The notes beneath the pieces are model-generated. The model was not told where the DNA came from and did not search any database. It worked only from the letters and a program-made list of their open reading frames with translations. Shown in pieces: positions 54,039-62,864 of a stretch of 64,000 nucleotides of DNA. Source of the DNA: Pseudactinotalea suaedae (lineage in GTDB: Bacteria > Actinomycetota > Actinomycetes > Actinomycetales > Beutenbergiaceae). The stretch's first letter is position 1; each line of letters starts with the position of its first letter. The stretch covers positions 124,001 through 188,000 of the forward strand of contig NZ_WNXY01000007.1 of the NCBI RefSeq assembly GCF_009733815.1. Direction: 5' to 3'. The translations under genes were made by a program, and so were the position numbers.

Positions 54039-56768
54039 ATGACACCTGCCGAGAGGGCCGACCAGCTGCTCTCCCAGCTCACGCTCGAGGAGAAGGTGGC
54101 GATGCTCCACCAGTGGAGCCCCGCCGTCGAGCGCCTCGGTCTGCCGGCGTTCCGCACCGGCTCCGAGGCCCTGCACGGGGTCGCGTGGCTCGGTGAGGCG
54201 ACGGTGTTCCCGCAACCGGTGGGGCTGGCGGCGACCTGGGACCCCGAGCTCGCCGAACGCGTGGGCGCCGCCGTCGCCGACGAGCTGCTCGCCAAGCACG
54301 CAGCGGATCCGAGCATCTCCCTCAACGTGTGGGCGCCCGTGGTCGACCCGCTGCGTCACCCGCTGTGGGGGCGCAACGAGGAGGGCTTCTCCGAGGACCC
54401 GCACCTGGTGGCCGACCTCGCCACCGGCTATGCGCGCGGCCTGCGCGGAGCCGACCCGGACCGGTGGCGCACGGTGCCGACGCTCAAGCACCTGCTGGCC
54501 TACAACGTCGAGCACGACCGTGACGTGCGGTCGATGCAGGTGCGCGACCGCGTGCTGCACGAGTACGAGCTACCCGCGTTCGCGGGGCCGCTGCGCGCGG
54601 GTGTGGCCGGAGCGGTGATGCCCGCGTACAACCTCGTCAACGGCCGCCCTGCGCACACCAGCGGCGAGCTCATCGACGCCGTCCGCGCCCACGCACCCGA
54701 GGAGATCCTCGTCGTCTCCGACGCGGGCGCTCCGACGAACCTGGTCACGAGCCAGGCGCGCCACCCCGATGCCGCGCACGCCCACGCGGCGGCGTTGCTC
54801 GCCGGCATCGACTCCTTCACCGACAACGGTGCCGACCCTCGCGCCAGCCTCGCGGCTCTCCGGGACGCCCTCGAGCAGGCGCTGGTCACGGAGGCCGACA
54901 TCGATCGCGCGGCACGGCGGGTTCTCCTGACCCGGATCCGGTGCATCGACGCCGAGCGGGAACCGGTGCGCGAGCTCGACGAGCTGCTCGAGGACCACGC
55001 CGCCCTCGCCCGAGAGGTGGCCGCGCGGTCCGTCGTCGTGCTCCGGGACGAGCGCGGCGGCGAGCGGCCAGACCCGACGATCGTGGCCGTGGTGGGCCCG
55101 CTCGCCGACAAGGTGCTTCCCGACTGGTACGCCGGTGTCCCACGCGTCGCGACCTCGATCGCCGCGGCCGCCGCGCAGCGCTGGCCCGATGCCGAGCTCC
55201 GGCTCGCCGACGGTGCCGATCACGTCGCGCTGCGGCTGCCCGACGGTCGCTACCTCGGCGCCACCGACGGCCGCGCCCTGGCCCCGGCGGCCGGGGGCCT
55301 CGGCGCGGCCGCGAGGCTGGGCGTGACCGACTGGGGCTGGGGCCTGCTCACGTTCACCGATCTGGCGACCGAGCGGCTGTGGACCACCGACGACCGCGCG
55401 ATCGTGCGTGCGGAGGCCGAGCGTCCTCACGGCTGGGTCGTGCAGGAGAGCTTCCGGCAGCGCACGGACCAGGACGGCCTGGTGGCGCTGCAGCACGTCG
55501 GCAGCGGCCGGTGGCTGCGCCTCGACGCCGCCGAGCGGCTGGTCGCGACCGCAGCCACGCCGCAGGAGGCGACACGGTTCGTCCGCCACACGCTGCGGTC
55601 CGGCGCGGCCGCCGTCGCCGACGCTGCCGCCGGTGCCGACCTCGTGCTGTGCGCGCTCGGCAACGACCCGCACCTCCTGGGCCGGGAGACCGAGGACCGC
55701 CCGGCGCTCGAGCTGCCGCCGAGCCAGCTCACGCTGTGGGAGTCGGTGCACGAGCGCGCACCCGGGGCCGTGCTGGCGATCGTCTCCAGCTACCCCTACG
55801 CGTTCGACCTCGACGCCCGCACGGTGCTCTGGACCACCCACTCGCAGGCGGTCGGCCACGGCGTGGTCGACATCGTCTCCGGAGATGTCGCGCCGTCGGG
55901 TCGGCTCCCGCAGACCTGGTGGCGCAGCACCGCCGACGCGGGCGACCTCACCGACTACGACATCGTCGCCGGGCGCTCGACCTCCTGGTACTCGGCCGCC
56001 GACCCGCTGTTCGCCTTCGGGCACGGCCTCACGGGTTCGCGCATCGGCTACCGCGCTCTCGACCTCGTCGACCAGGACGAGACCGGCGTCACGGTTGAGG
56101 TGAGCATCCGCAACGACGGCGGAACCACCGCCACCGAGGTGGTGCAGGTCTACACCGACGCGCTCGCGCACCGGTTCCGGTTCCCCCACCGGCTCGGCGG
56201 TCACGCCCGCGTGGTGCTGGCACCCGGCGAGGAGCGCCGCGTCCGTGTCCACGTCCCGCGTGAGAGGTTCGCGTTCTGGGACACCGCCCGCGGCGCCATG
56301 ACGATCGACCCGGGGCGATACGTCCTCAGCGCCGGCCCGAGCGCCCGTGAGCTCCCGCTGCGCGTCGAGATCGAGCTCGAGGGTCCTGACCCCGTCCCGC
56401 ATCGGATGCCGCTGCGGGCGGCATCGTTCGACGACCTCGCGGGCGTCGTGCTCGCCGACGAGACGCCCGAACGGGGAACCGCGATCAGCGGTCCTGGATG
56501 GGCCGTGTTCGACGACGTCGACGGCCTCCCCGATCGACCGGTCGTGCGTGTCGCCCGCTCGGGACCGGGGGCTGCGAGCGTCGAGCTGGCCGTCCGTGAG
56601 CACGCCGGCGGCGACTGGTGCACCGTCGCGACCGCGGCCGTGCCCGCGGGCCTGGGGCGCTACGACTGGACCGACGTCACGACGGCCCCGACCGGGGCCA
56701 CGCCACGCGTGCGCGGACCGCTGCGGGTGGTGCTCACCGGCCCGGCCAGGCTGGCTGCGATCAGCTAG
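54039..56768 (+). CDS. Glycoside hydrolase family 3 enzyme with inserted beta-trefoil-like domain and C-terminal accessory domain
   Basis: The 909-residue protein has no signal peptide. The family 3 barrel holds the nucleophile D228 (VVSDAGAP) and KH (150-151). An insertion at about 391-518 (DHVALRLPDGRYLGATDGRA, then GWVVQESFRQRT, LVALQHVGSGRWLRLDAAER) has the repeated strand pattern of a fascin/beta-trefoil carbohydrate-binding domain. The sandwich domain resumes with LGNDPHLLGRETEDR. Then come a fibronectin III-like domain (VEVSIRNDGGTTATEVVQVY) and a C-terminal ~140-residue beta-rich region resembling a CBM6-like module. Substrate may be beta-glucosides or beta-xylosides. The upstream LacI operator places it in the oligosaccharide regulon. 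Confidence 0.9.
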   Translation: MTPAERADQLLSQLTLEEKVAMLHQWSPAVERLGLPAFRTGSEALHGVAWLGEATVFPQPVGLAATWDPELAERVGAAVADELLAKHAADPSISLNVWAPVVDPLRHPLWGRNEEGFSEDPHLVADLATGYARGLRGADPDRWRTVPTLKHLLAYNVEHDRDVRSMQVRDRVLHEYELPAFAGPLRAGVAGAVMPAYNLVNGRPAHTSGELIDAVRAHAPEEILVVSDAGAPTNLVTSQARHPDAAHAHAAALLAGIDSFTDNGADPRASLAALRDALEQALVTEADIDRAARRVLLTRIRCIDAEREPVRELDELLEDHAALAREVAARSVVVLRDERGGERPDPTIVAVVGPLADKVLPDWYAGVPRVATSIAAAAAQRWPDAELRLADGADHVALRLPDGRYLGATDGRALAPAAGGLGAAARLGVTDWGWGLLTFTDLATERLWTTDDRAIVRAEAERPHGWVVQESFRQRTDQDGLVALQHVGSGRWLRLDAAERLVATAATPQEATRFVRHTLRSGAAAVADAAAGADLVLCALGNDPHLLGRETEDRPALELPPSQLTLWESVHERAPGAVLAIVSSYPYAFDLDARTVLWTTHSQAVGHGVVDIVSGDVAPSGRLPQTWWRSTADAGDLTDYDIVAGRSTSWYSAADPLFAFGHGLTGSRIGYRALDLVDQDETGVTVEVSIRNDGGTTATEVVQVYTDALAHRFRFPHRLGGHARVVLAPGEERRVRVHVPRERFAFWDTARGAMTIDPGRYVLSAGPSARELPLRVEIELEGPDPVPHRMPLRAASFDDLAGVVLADETPERGTAISGPGWAVFDDVDGLPDRPVVRVARSGPGAASVELAVREHAGGDWCTVATAAVPAGLGRYDWTDVTTAPTGATPRVRGPLRVVLTGPARLAAIS

Positions 56769-57555
56769 CCGCCGCGCCGTCGCCGCCCGGGCGCCCACCC
56801 AGGTAGAGATCACCGAGCTGGGGGTCGGCCAGCAGCTCGGCGGCCGGGCCCCGCACGAACACCCGCCCGAGGTCCAGCACGCACCCGATGTCCGACATCT
56901 CGAGCGCACGGCGGGCGTTCTGCTCCACCAGCAGCACGGCCACGCCGGCCTCGCGAAGCCGCGACACCTGCTCGAACATGCCCGCGGTGCGCTTCGGGTC
57001 CAGCCCCATCGACGGCTCGTCCAGGAGCACCACGTCCGGGCGGACCATCAGCGCCCGCGCGAACTCGACCTGCTTCTGCTGACCGCCGGAGAGCAGCCCC
57101 GCCGTCGTGCCCCACCGCTCGGCGACCACAGGGAACACGCTCTTCACGAACTCGACCCGATCCATCACGGTGGCGCGGTCGTCGACGGTGTAGCCGCCGA
57201 GCATGACGTTCTCCTCGACCGTCATCTCGCGGAACACCGAGTGTCCCTGCAGCACGTGCGAGAGACCCCGCCGCAGCAGGTCCTGCGGCTTCGCCCCCGT
57301 CACGTCCGCACCGTTGAGCCAGACGGTCCCGCTGCGCACGCCCAGCAACCCGCTGGCGACCTTGAGAACCGTGGACTTGCCCGCGCCGTTCGGCCCCACG
57401 AGGCAGACGATCTCCCCGCGCCGCACCTCGACCGAGAACCCGCGCAGCACCAGCGCCGCCTTGCCGTACCCGGCCTGCACCTCGTCGAGCCGGAGCACCA
57501 CCTGCTCGTCCGCCGGCCCGTCCGGGCCCGGCATGTCAGCTGCCTGCTCAGACAC
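56761..57555 (-). CDS. HAAT-family ABC transporter ATPase (LivF-like)
   Basis: The 264-residue protein has Walker A GPNGAGKST, signature LSGGQQKQVEFARAL and Walker B VVLLDEPSMGLDP, plus the switch histidine-equivalent region LLVEQNARRAL, where glutamine-asparagine replaces the usual histidine as in LivF proteins. The GTG at 57555 has GGAGG ten bases upstream and overlaps the LivG-like gene by eight bases. Last gene of the importer operon. Its stop overlaps the end of the converging GH3 gene by eight bases. Confidence 0.93.
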   Translation of the reverse strand: MSEQAADMPGPDGPADEQVVLRLDEVQAGYGKAALVLRGFSVEVRRGEIVCLVGPNGAGKSTVLKVASGLLGVRSGTVWLNGADVTGAKPQDLLRRGLSHVLQGHSVFREMTVEENVMLGGYTVDDRATVMDRVEFVKSVFPVVAERWGTTAGLLSGGQQKQVEFARALMVRPDVVLLDEPSMGLDPKRTAGMFEQVSRLREAGVAVLLVEQNARRALEMSDIGCVLDLGRVFVRGPAAELLADPQLGDLYLGGRPGGDGAAAS

Positions 57556-58297
57556 CAAGGTAGGCCTCCAGCACCTTCGGGTCCTGCTGGACCTGGTCCG
57601 CCGTCCCGGCCGCGATCGGGCGACCACGGTCGAACACCACCACGTGGTGGCACAGGTTCATGATGAACTCCATGTTGTGCTCCACGACGAGGAACGTGGT
57701 CCCCTCGGCGTTGAGCTCGGCCACCAGCGCGGCGATGCGCTCGATGAGCGCCGGGTTGACGCCGCCGGCCGGCTCGTCGAGCATCACCATCTCGGGATCA
57801 GCCATCAGGGCCGCCGCCAGCTCCAGCAGCTTCTGCTGCCCGTAGGAGATGTCCCGCGCCTCCGCGGTCTCGAGATGCTCGAGCCCGACCCTGCCGAGGA
57901 TCCCCCGCGCACGCTCCACGAGCGCGAGCTCGCGCGGACGACCGAGGTAGGCCAGCGGGTGCGCCGGGTGAACCGCGACCAGCAGGTTGTCCAGCACGGT
58001 CAGCCTCGGGAACACCCGGCACAGCTGGAACGTCCGCCCCAGTCCTGTGCGAGCGACCTTGTGCGGCTGCCATCGCGTGATCTCGCGATCGCGGTAGTAC
58101 ACACGCCCCGAGTCGGGCTGGATCATGCCGGTCACGCAGTTGAAGAACGTCGTCTTGCCGGAGCCGTTCGGACCGATCAACCCGTTGATCTTGCCCTCGA
58201 AGAACTCGGTCGTCGCGTCGTCCACCGCATGCACTCCACCGAAGGACTTCGACAGCGCCTCGGTCCGCAGCGCGATCGCGCCACCCGCGTCAGTCAT
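57548..58297 (-). CDS. HAAT-family ABC transporter ATPase (LivG-like)
   Basis: The product has 249 residues. Walker A is GPNGSGKTT, the signature is SYGQQKLLELAAAL, Walker B is MVMLDEPAGGVNP, and the switch is LVVEHNMEF. The C-terminal tail QQDPKVLEAYLGV is the classic LivG ending. It works as a heterodimer with the LivF-like ATPase. The ATG at 58297 overlaps the LivM-like gene by eight bases. Confidence 0.94.
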   Translation of the reverse strand: MTDAGGAIALRTEALSKSFGGVHAVDDATTEFFEGKINGLIGPNGSGKTTFFNCVTGMIQPDSGRVYYRDREITRWQPHKVARTGLGRTFQLCRVFPRLTVLDNLLVAVHPAHPLAYLGRPRELALVERARGILGRVGLEHLETAEARDISYGQQKLLELAAALMADPEMVMLDEPAGGVNPALIERIAALVAELNAEGTTFLVVEHNMEFIMNLCHHVVVFDRGRPIAAGTADQVQQDPKVLEAYLGV

Positions 58298-59447
58298 CGG
58301 ACGCCCTCTCACTCGGTTCCTCGGTCACGGAGCCGCCTGCACCGGCACCCCGTGCTGCCGCCCGCTCGTCCTGCTGCGCCCTGACGTCGGCTGCGGACAT
58401 CTCCCGGATCGACGTCGCGCTGGGGCCCAGTCGCCGGATCAGCGCGGCACCCAGCGCGAGCACGCCGTCCGGGGCGAACAGCACGACGGCCACGAGCAGC
58501 AGCCCCGTGGCGACCAGGTGGAACTGGGTCTCGCCGAAGTTGAGCAAGAAGTACTCGAGCGCGGAGCCGACGATGATCGCGCCCACGAGCGGACCGAACA
58601 GGTAGCGCACGCCGCCCAGCAGCGCCATCAGCGCGATCTGCGAGCTCAGCACCACGTCGAACTGGAAGATCGGGTCGAGGTCGCCGAACCAGAGCGCGTA
58701 CACGCCACCGGCGATCGCCGTCAGGAAGCACGAGATGCCAAAGGCCGCCAGCTTGAGCAACGCCGTCGGGATGCCCAACGACTGCGCCTTGTCCTCGTCC
58801 TCACGGATCGCTTTCAGCGCCTGCCCCAGCCGGGACCGGTCCACCACGAGATAGCTGACCAGCACCAGGGCCAGCAGGCCGAGGAAGATGTAGAAGAAGA
58901 CGCGGTGGTGCTCCGGGCGGAGCATGTCCGGGAACGGCCGTGGGACCACCAGCCCGCTCGAGCCACCCGTGACCGACCGCCAGCTCTGGAAGACCAGCAG
59001 CAGCACGAGCACGATCGCGATCGTCACGATCACGAAGGACGCGCCACGCACACGGAGAGCAGCCCACCCCACGAGCAAGGAGATCAGTCCCACCACGATC
59101 GCAGCGAGCAGGACGGCGACGAAGCTGTTGATGCCGAGGTGGATGACGGCCAGCCCTGTGCCGTAGGAGCCGAGCCCGAAGAAGGCGATGTGCCCGAGCG
59201 AGACGTAGCCCGTCAGGCCACCCATCAGGTTCCAGGCCGTGGCGAAGACGGCGAAGTTCAGCACGATCACCCCCGCGCTGAGCATGTAGGGGTTCGCGGC
59301 CAGCAGCGGCCAGGTGGCCAGGACCGCGATCACCACGACGATGCCGACCAGCGGCCCGGTCCTGCCGCTGCCGAGCGAGCGCAACCTCGCCACCGCCGTC
59401 GAGCCGGGCGGGGCGACGGCGGTCCGGACCTCAGAATCGTTGGGCAA
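58290..59447 (-). CDS. HAAT-family ABC transporter permease (LivM-like)
   Basis: The 385-residue protein has about nine to ten hydrophobic helices. The LivM landmarks are NLMGGLTGYVSLGHIAFFGLGSY near the N-terminus and AIREDEDKAQSLGI in the cytoplasmic loop. An extra charged C-terminal tail of about 45 residues (IREMSAADVRAQQDERAAAR...) extends beyond the usual end. The start appears to be TTG at 59447, with GGAGG about six bases before it, overlapping the LivH-like gene by 17 bases. Confidence 0.92.
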   Translation of the reverse strand: MPNDSEVRTAVAPPGSTAVARLRSLGSGRTGPLVGIVVVIAVLATWPLLAANPYMLSAGVIVLNFAVFATAWNLMGGLTGYVSLGHIAFFGLGSYGTGLAVIHLGINSFVAVLLAAIVVGLISLLVGWAALRVRGASFVIVTIAIVLVLLLVFQSWRSVTGGSSGLVVPRPFPDMLRPEHHRVFFYIFLGLLALVLVSYLVVDRSRLGQALKAIREDEDKAQSLGIPTALLKLAAFGISCFLTAIAGGVYALWFGDLDPIFQFDVVLSSQIALMALLGGVRYLFGPLVGAIIVGSALEYFLLNFGETQFHLVATGLLLVAVVLFAPDGVLALGAALIRRLGPSATSIREMSAADVRAQQDERAAARGAGAGGSVTEEPSERASDD

Positions 59448-60318
59448 GACGACCTCCGAAGAACCCCTGCGGCCGCAGCATCAGGGTGAGGAACAGCGCG
59501 ACGTAGAAGATCGTCTGGGCCCACGTCGGACCCATCGGGATCTCCAGCAGCACCCGGATGGTGCCGAGCGCCAGCGCCGCGATCGCGGCGCCGGGGATGC
59601 TGCCCAGACCGCCGACGACGATGATCGCCATCAGCGGGCCGATCCAGTGCCAGTGCAGGGACGGGTAGATCGTCGCCTGCAGCGAGAGCGCCGCGCCGCC
59701 GATCGCCGCCGTCGCCAGACCCAGCCCGAAGCCCATCCCGGCGACCTTGGTCGTGTCGATGCCGACGAGCTGGGCCGCCTGGCCGTGCTGGATGGTGGCG
59801 CGCAGCGACCTGCCGAACTGCGTGCGCTTCATGATCAGGTAGAGCACGCCGAGGCTGAGTGCGGCCAGACCGAACGAGATGATCTGGACGACCGGGATCT
59901 GGGCCCCGAGGAAGCTGATGCTGGTCGGCCCGTACGGCAGGTTGATGCGCCGCTGGGTGCCCGTCCACACCAGCCCGAGCAGACCTTCGATCGCGAGCGC
60001 GATGCCGAAGGTCAGCAGCACCGACATCATCGTCATCGTGGTGGGGCGCAGGCGGGAGAGCAGATACCGGTGCAGCAGGTATCCGATCCCGTAGAAGAGC
60101 GGGACCGAGCCCACCAGCGAGATCATGGGGTCCAGCCCGGTGACGGAGCTGAACCACCACGCCAGGTACGCGGACAGGATGATGAACGCCGCATGGGCGA
60201 GCATCACCACCCGCATGATGCCGAAGTACAGGGTCAGGCCTGCTGCCAGGAGGGCGTACAGCCCTCCGAGCAGCAGGCCCAGGATCAGGCTCTGGAAGAG
60301 CAGCGCACCTGAGACCAC
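59431..60318 (-). CDS. HAAT-family ABC transporter permease (LivH-like)
   Basis: The 295-residue permease begins with the typical ILGLLLGGLYALLAAGLTL. It contains LRATIQHGQAAQLVGIDTTKV, in which the family normally has R-A-x-x-x-N/D-x-x-x-A. The C-terminal PQGFFGG is also typical. The start is GTG at 60318, seven bases after the binding-protein stop, without a strong Shine-Dalgarno, which suggests translational coupling. Confidence 0.92.
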   Translation of the reverse strand: MVSGALLFQSLILGLLLGGLYALLAAGLTLYFGIMRVVMLAHAAFIILSAYLAWWFSSVTGLDPMISLVGSVPLFYGIGYLLHRYLLSRLRPTTMTMMSVLLTFGIALAIEGLLGLVWTGTQRRINLPYGPTSISFLGAQIPVVQIISFGLAALSLGVLYLIMKRTQFGRSLRATIQHGQAAQLVGIDTTKVAGMGFGLGLATAAIGGAALSLQATIYPSLHWHWIGPLMAIIVVGGLGSIPGAAIAALALGTIRVLLEIPMGPTWAQTIFYVALFLTLMLRPQGFFGGRLAQRF

Positions 60319-60325
60319 AGAAGGG

Positions 60326-61585
60326 TCACCACTCCGGCTTCGGGTAGAGGAGCTCGGCCTGGGCCGCGTCCTCGGGGAGCACGATCGTGATCTCGCCCTC
60401 CTGGTACTGCAGGAGCATGTGGGCGCCGTCCGGACGACCGGCCTCGTCCCAGCCGAGCGGGCCGACGACGGTGTCCTCGACCGAGTTCTCGTGCAGCCAG
60501 TCGATCAGCTGCTGCTGGCACTCGCCCTGCTCGGCGCACCCGACGGCCTCGACGGCGGCCTGGACGACCTGACCGGTCGTGTAGCCGTTGGCCTCGTCCT
60601 CCTGGGGGTCCATCCCGTGGATCTCGTTGTGCATCTCGATGAAGGGTGCGTTGGACGGCCAGTCCGCCGTGAGCGAGTAGCCCGTGGGCGACAGGATGCC
60701 GTCCACAGCACCACCGATGGCCTCCGGGAACTCCGGGTTGGTCGGAGCCGTCGAGAACGCCACCATGCGCGGCTGGTAGTTCAGCTGCTGCAGCGCCAGG
60801 ATCAGGTTGACGGCGTCCTGGTACAGCGAGCCGCCGACCAGCAGGTCGGGGTCGGCGTCGGCGATCTGCGCGGCGATGGCACTCATGTCGGTCGCGTTCG
60901 GCGGGTAGACCTCGTCGACGACGAGCTCGACGCCGGCCTCGACCAGCGCGTCGCGCAGACCGTAGGCGGTGCCCTGGGCGAACGGGTCGTCCATCGAGGT
61001 GACCGCCATCGTCTGCGGCCGCTCGTCCTCCGGCATCGCCAGGATGTAGTCGGCCAGGTAGTTGTAGTGGTCCGACGCGATGGCCGGTGCGGCGTAGAAG
61101 ATGTTCTCGAAGCCGTTCTCGAACACCTCCGGCGCAGCGGCCGCCGGCTCCACGAACAACATCCCGTACTCCGAGGCCACACGCGAGGCGGGCACCACGA
61201 GCCGGGTGGAGAACGGCCCGAAGAGCAGGTCCACCTCCTCCTGGGCGATCAGCGACTCGTAGTCCGAGACCACGCGCGCCGGGTCGGAGGCGTCGTCGAG
61301 CACGATCAGCTCGACCTGCCGGCCCAGCAGCCCGCCGTTGGCGTTGACCATCTCGACCCAGGTCTCGTAGCCGCGCTGGACGCCCTTGCCAGGTTCGGCG
61401 AAGTCGCCGGTCAGCGGCAGCGAGACCCCGATGACGATCGGGTCGTCCGTGTCGCCGTCTCCGCCGCCGCCGCCGCCACCGTCGGTGCCCCCGCCACCGC
61501 CGCCATCACCGTTGCCGCACGCGGCCAGCAGCAACGCCGCGACGGCTGCCACCGCACCCGCTTGTGTCCACCTCTTTGTCGACAT
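60326..61585 (-). CDS. HAAT-family substrate-binding lipoprotein (LivJ-like, peripla_BP_6)
   Basis: The 419-residue protein has a leader ending in the lipobox LLAAC. A Gly/Asp tether follows, then a receptor-ligand-binding-like domain (PIVIGVSLPLTGDFAEPGKG). Landmarks include VNANGGLLGRQVELIVLDD, FGPFSTRLVVPAS, and TTGQVVQAAVEAVG near the C-terminus. ATG at 61585 has GGAGGAGA upstream. Members usually bind amino acids, amides or aromatic acids. A LacI-type operator at the promoter and carbohydrate genes beyond it suggest a sugar-derived or cyclic polyol ligand here (inference). Confidence 0.92.
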   Translation of the reverse strand: MSTKRWTQAGAVAAVAALLLAACGNGDGGGGGGTDGGGGGGGDGDTDDPIVIGVSLPLTGDFAEPGKGVQRGYETWVEMVNANGGLLGRQVELIVLDDASDPARVVSDYESLIAQEEVDLLFGPFSTRLVVPASRVASEYGMLFVEPAAAAPEVFENGFENIFYAAPAIASDHYNYLADYILAMPEDERPQTMAVTSMDDPFAQGTAYGLRDALVEAGVELVVDEVYPPNATDMSAIAAQIADADPDLLVGGSLYQDAVNLILALQQLNYQPRMVAFSTAPTNPEFPEAIGGAVDGILSPTGYSLTADWPSNAPFIEMHNEIHGMDPQEDEANGYTTGQVVQAAVEAVGCAEQGECQQQLIDWLHENSVEDTVVGPLGWDEAGRPDGAHMLLQYQEGEITIVLPEDAAQAELLYPKPEW

Positions 61586-61606
61586 CCGATCTCCTCCATT
61601 GGTGAC

Positions 61607-61628
61607 GGAAGCGCTCGAAAGCGCTTTC
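61607..61628. promoter_or_regulatory. LacI-type operator (AAGCGCTT core) of the Liv operon
   Basis: GAAAGCGCTTTC (61617-61628) is a perfect 12-bp palindrome, directly preceded by a second imperfect copy GGAAGCGCTC (61607-61616). It starts about three bases downstream of the -10 box of the Liv operon, an arrangement that would block initiation when bound. The core matches GGAAGCGCTTCC at 61769-61780, next to the lacI-type gene. Confidence 0.75.
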
Positions 61629-61631
61629 AAT

Positions 61632-61660
61632 ACAGTAGTGAGCGTTCTTCGGCAACGCAA
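61632..61660 (-). promoter_or_regulatory. Promoter of the Liv operon
   Basis: On the minus strand, TTGCGT (61660-61655) and TACTGT (61637-61632) are separated by 17 bases. The transcription start would fall inside the downstream operator at 61617-61628. The geometry mirrors that of the importer promoter at 53.8 kb. Confidence 0.6.
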
Positions 61661-61768
61661 GACATCAGCAACGACACCCGCCGCAGATCTGGTAACGATT
61701 CGGCGTCGCACCGCGAAAGTTCGACGACAGCGGCGGACCGGCCCCGGCGAGCCGTCGAGACCGGCTCT

Positions 61769-61780
61769 GGAAGCGCTTCC
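61769..61780. promoter_or_regulatory. LacI-type operator near the second lacI-type gene
   Basis: GGAAGCGCTTCC is a perfect 12-bp palindrome with the same AAGCGCTT core as the Liv operator. It precedes a possible -10 (TACGAT, 61788-61793) and lies 42 bases before the ATG at 61822, suggesting autoregulation. Confidence 0.7.
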
Positions 61781-61821
61781 TGACCATTACGATGTGCAGC
61801 GGTCACCGTAGGGAGGTCCCG

Positions 61822-62853
61822 ATGAGTCGACGTGCAGCCGTCCGGCTGATCGACGTCGCCGAGCACGCCGGCGTCTCGCTGGCGACCGCCTCGCGCGTGC
61901 TCAGCTCCGCGGGCGCCTACCGGGGCCGGGGCGAGGCTCGCGAACGGGTCCTGGCCAGCGCCGCCGAGCTCGGGTACGAGCCCAACCTGCACGCGCGCGC
62001 TCTGGCGGGCTCGCAGTCCTCCACGATCGCGCTGGTCGTCCACGACATCCGCGATGCCTACTTCGCCCTGATCGCGGGAGCTGTGGTCGCGGCGGCCGAG
62101 CAGCACGGCATGCTGGTGACCATCGTCTCGACCTACCGCGACCCGCAGCAGGAGGCCCGTTACCTGGCGCTGCTGAGGGCGCAGCGACCACGCGCGATCA
62201 TCCTCGCCGGCAGCGGGTTCACGAACCGGTCCGCGGCAGACCCGATCCGCGAGGAGCTGCAGCGTTACGAAGGGACCGGCGGTGTGGTCGTGACGCTGGG
62301 CCGGCAGGACGCGGGGCACAGCATCATCGTCGGCAACCAGGAGGGCGCGCGCAGCCTCGCGCACGCCATGGTCGACCTCGGACATCGCGAGTTCGCCGTC
62401 GTGACCGGCCCTGCCAAGCTCATGACGGTGCGAGACCGGCTGAAGGGGTTCCGGCGCGGGCTCGAGGAGTGCGGCATCGACCTCGACCCCGCGGCCGTGA
62501 TCCACGGTGCCGCCACGCGAGAGAGCGGTGGCACGGTCGCGGCACAGCTGGCCGAGGCGAAGCACCGACCGACCTGCGTGTTCGGCTCGTTCGACGTCGT
62601 CGCCGTCGGTCTCGTCGCAGGCTTTCAGCGGCTGGGCATCGCGGTCCCGGGCGAGATCTCCGTCGCCGGCTTCGGCGACGTCCCGGTGGCGTCCGACATC
62701 ACGCCCAGCCTGACCACGGTGCGGCTGCCCCTCGAGCAGGTCGGCCAGCAGGCCGTCGAGCTCGCCCTGTCGCCCGACCCGGCCGTGCGGCGCTCGGTCG
62801 CGTTCGAGGGCGTGGTGATGCTGCGAGACAGCACCGCGGCTCCGCCGGCCTGA
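61822..62853 (+). CDS. LacI-family regulator, divergent from the Liv importer operon
   Basis: The 343-residue protein has the HTH VRLIDVAEHAGVSLATASRVLSS and the hinge region LHARALAGSQS, followed by the effector-binding domain (IALVVHDIRDAYFALIAGAV, DRLKGFRRGLEECGI, SVAGFGDVPVASDITPSLTTV). The C-terminal P-S-L-T-T-V is standard for the family. GGGAGG precedes the ATG. Two AAGCGCTT-core palindromes in the 236-bp divergent region make it the likely repressor of both itself and the importer. It converges, with an 11-base gap, on the isomerase gene. Confidence 0.92.
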   Translation: MSRRAAVRLIDVAEHAGVSLATASRVLSSAGAYRGRGEARERVLASAAELGYEPNLHARALAGSQSSTIALVVHDIRDAYFALIAGAVVAAAEQHGMLVTIVSTYRDPQQEARYLALLRAQRPRAIILAGSGFTNRSAADPIREELQRYEGTGGVVVTLGRQDAGHSIIVGNQEGARSLAHAMVDLGHREFAVVTGPAKLMTVRDRLKGFRRGLEECGIDLDPAAVIHGAATRESGGTVAAQLAEAKHRPTCVFGSFDVVAVGLVAGFQRLGIAVPGEISVAGFGDVPVASDITPSLTTVRLPLEQVGQQAVELALSPDPAVRRSVAFEGVVMLRDSTAAPPA

Positions 62854-62864
62854 CGCGCACATGA

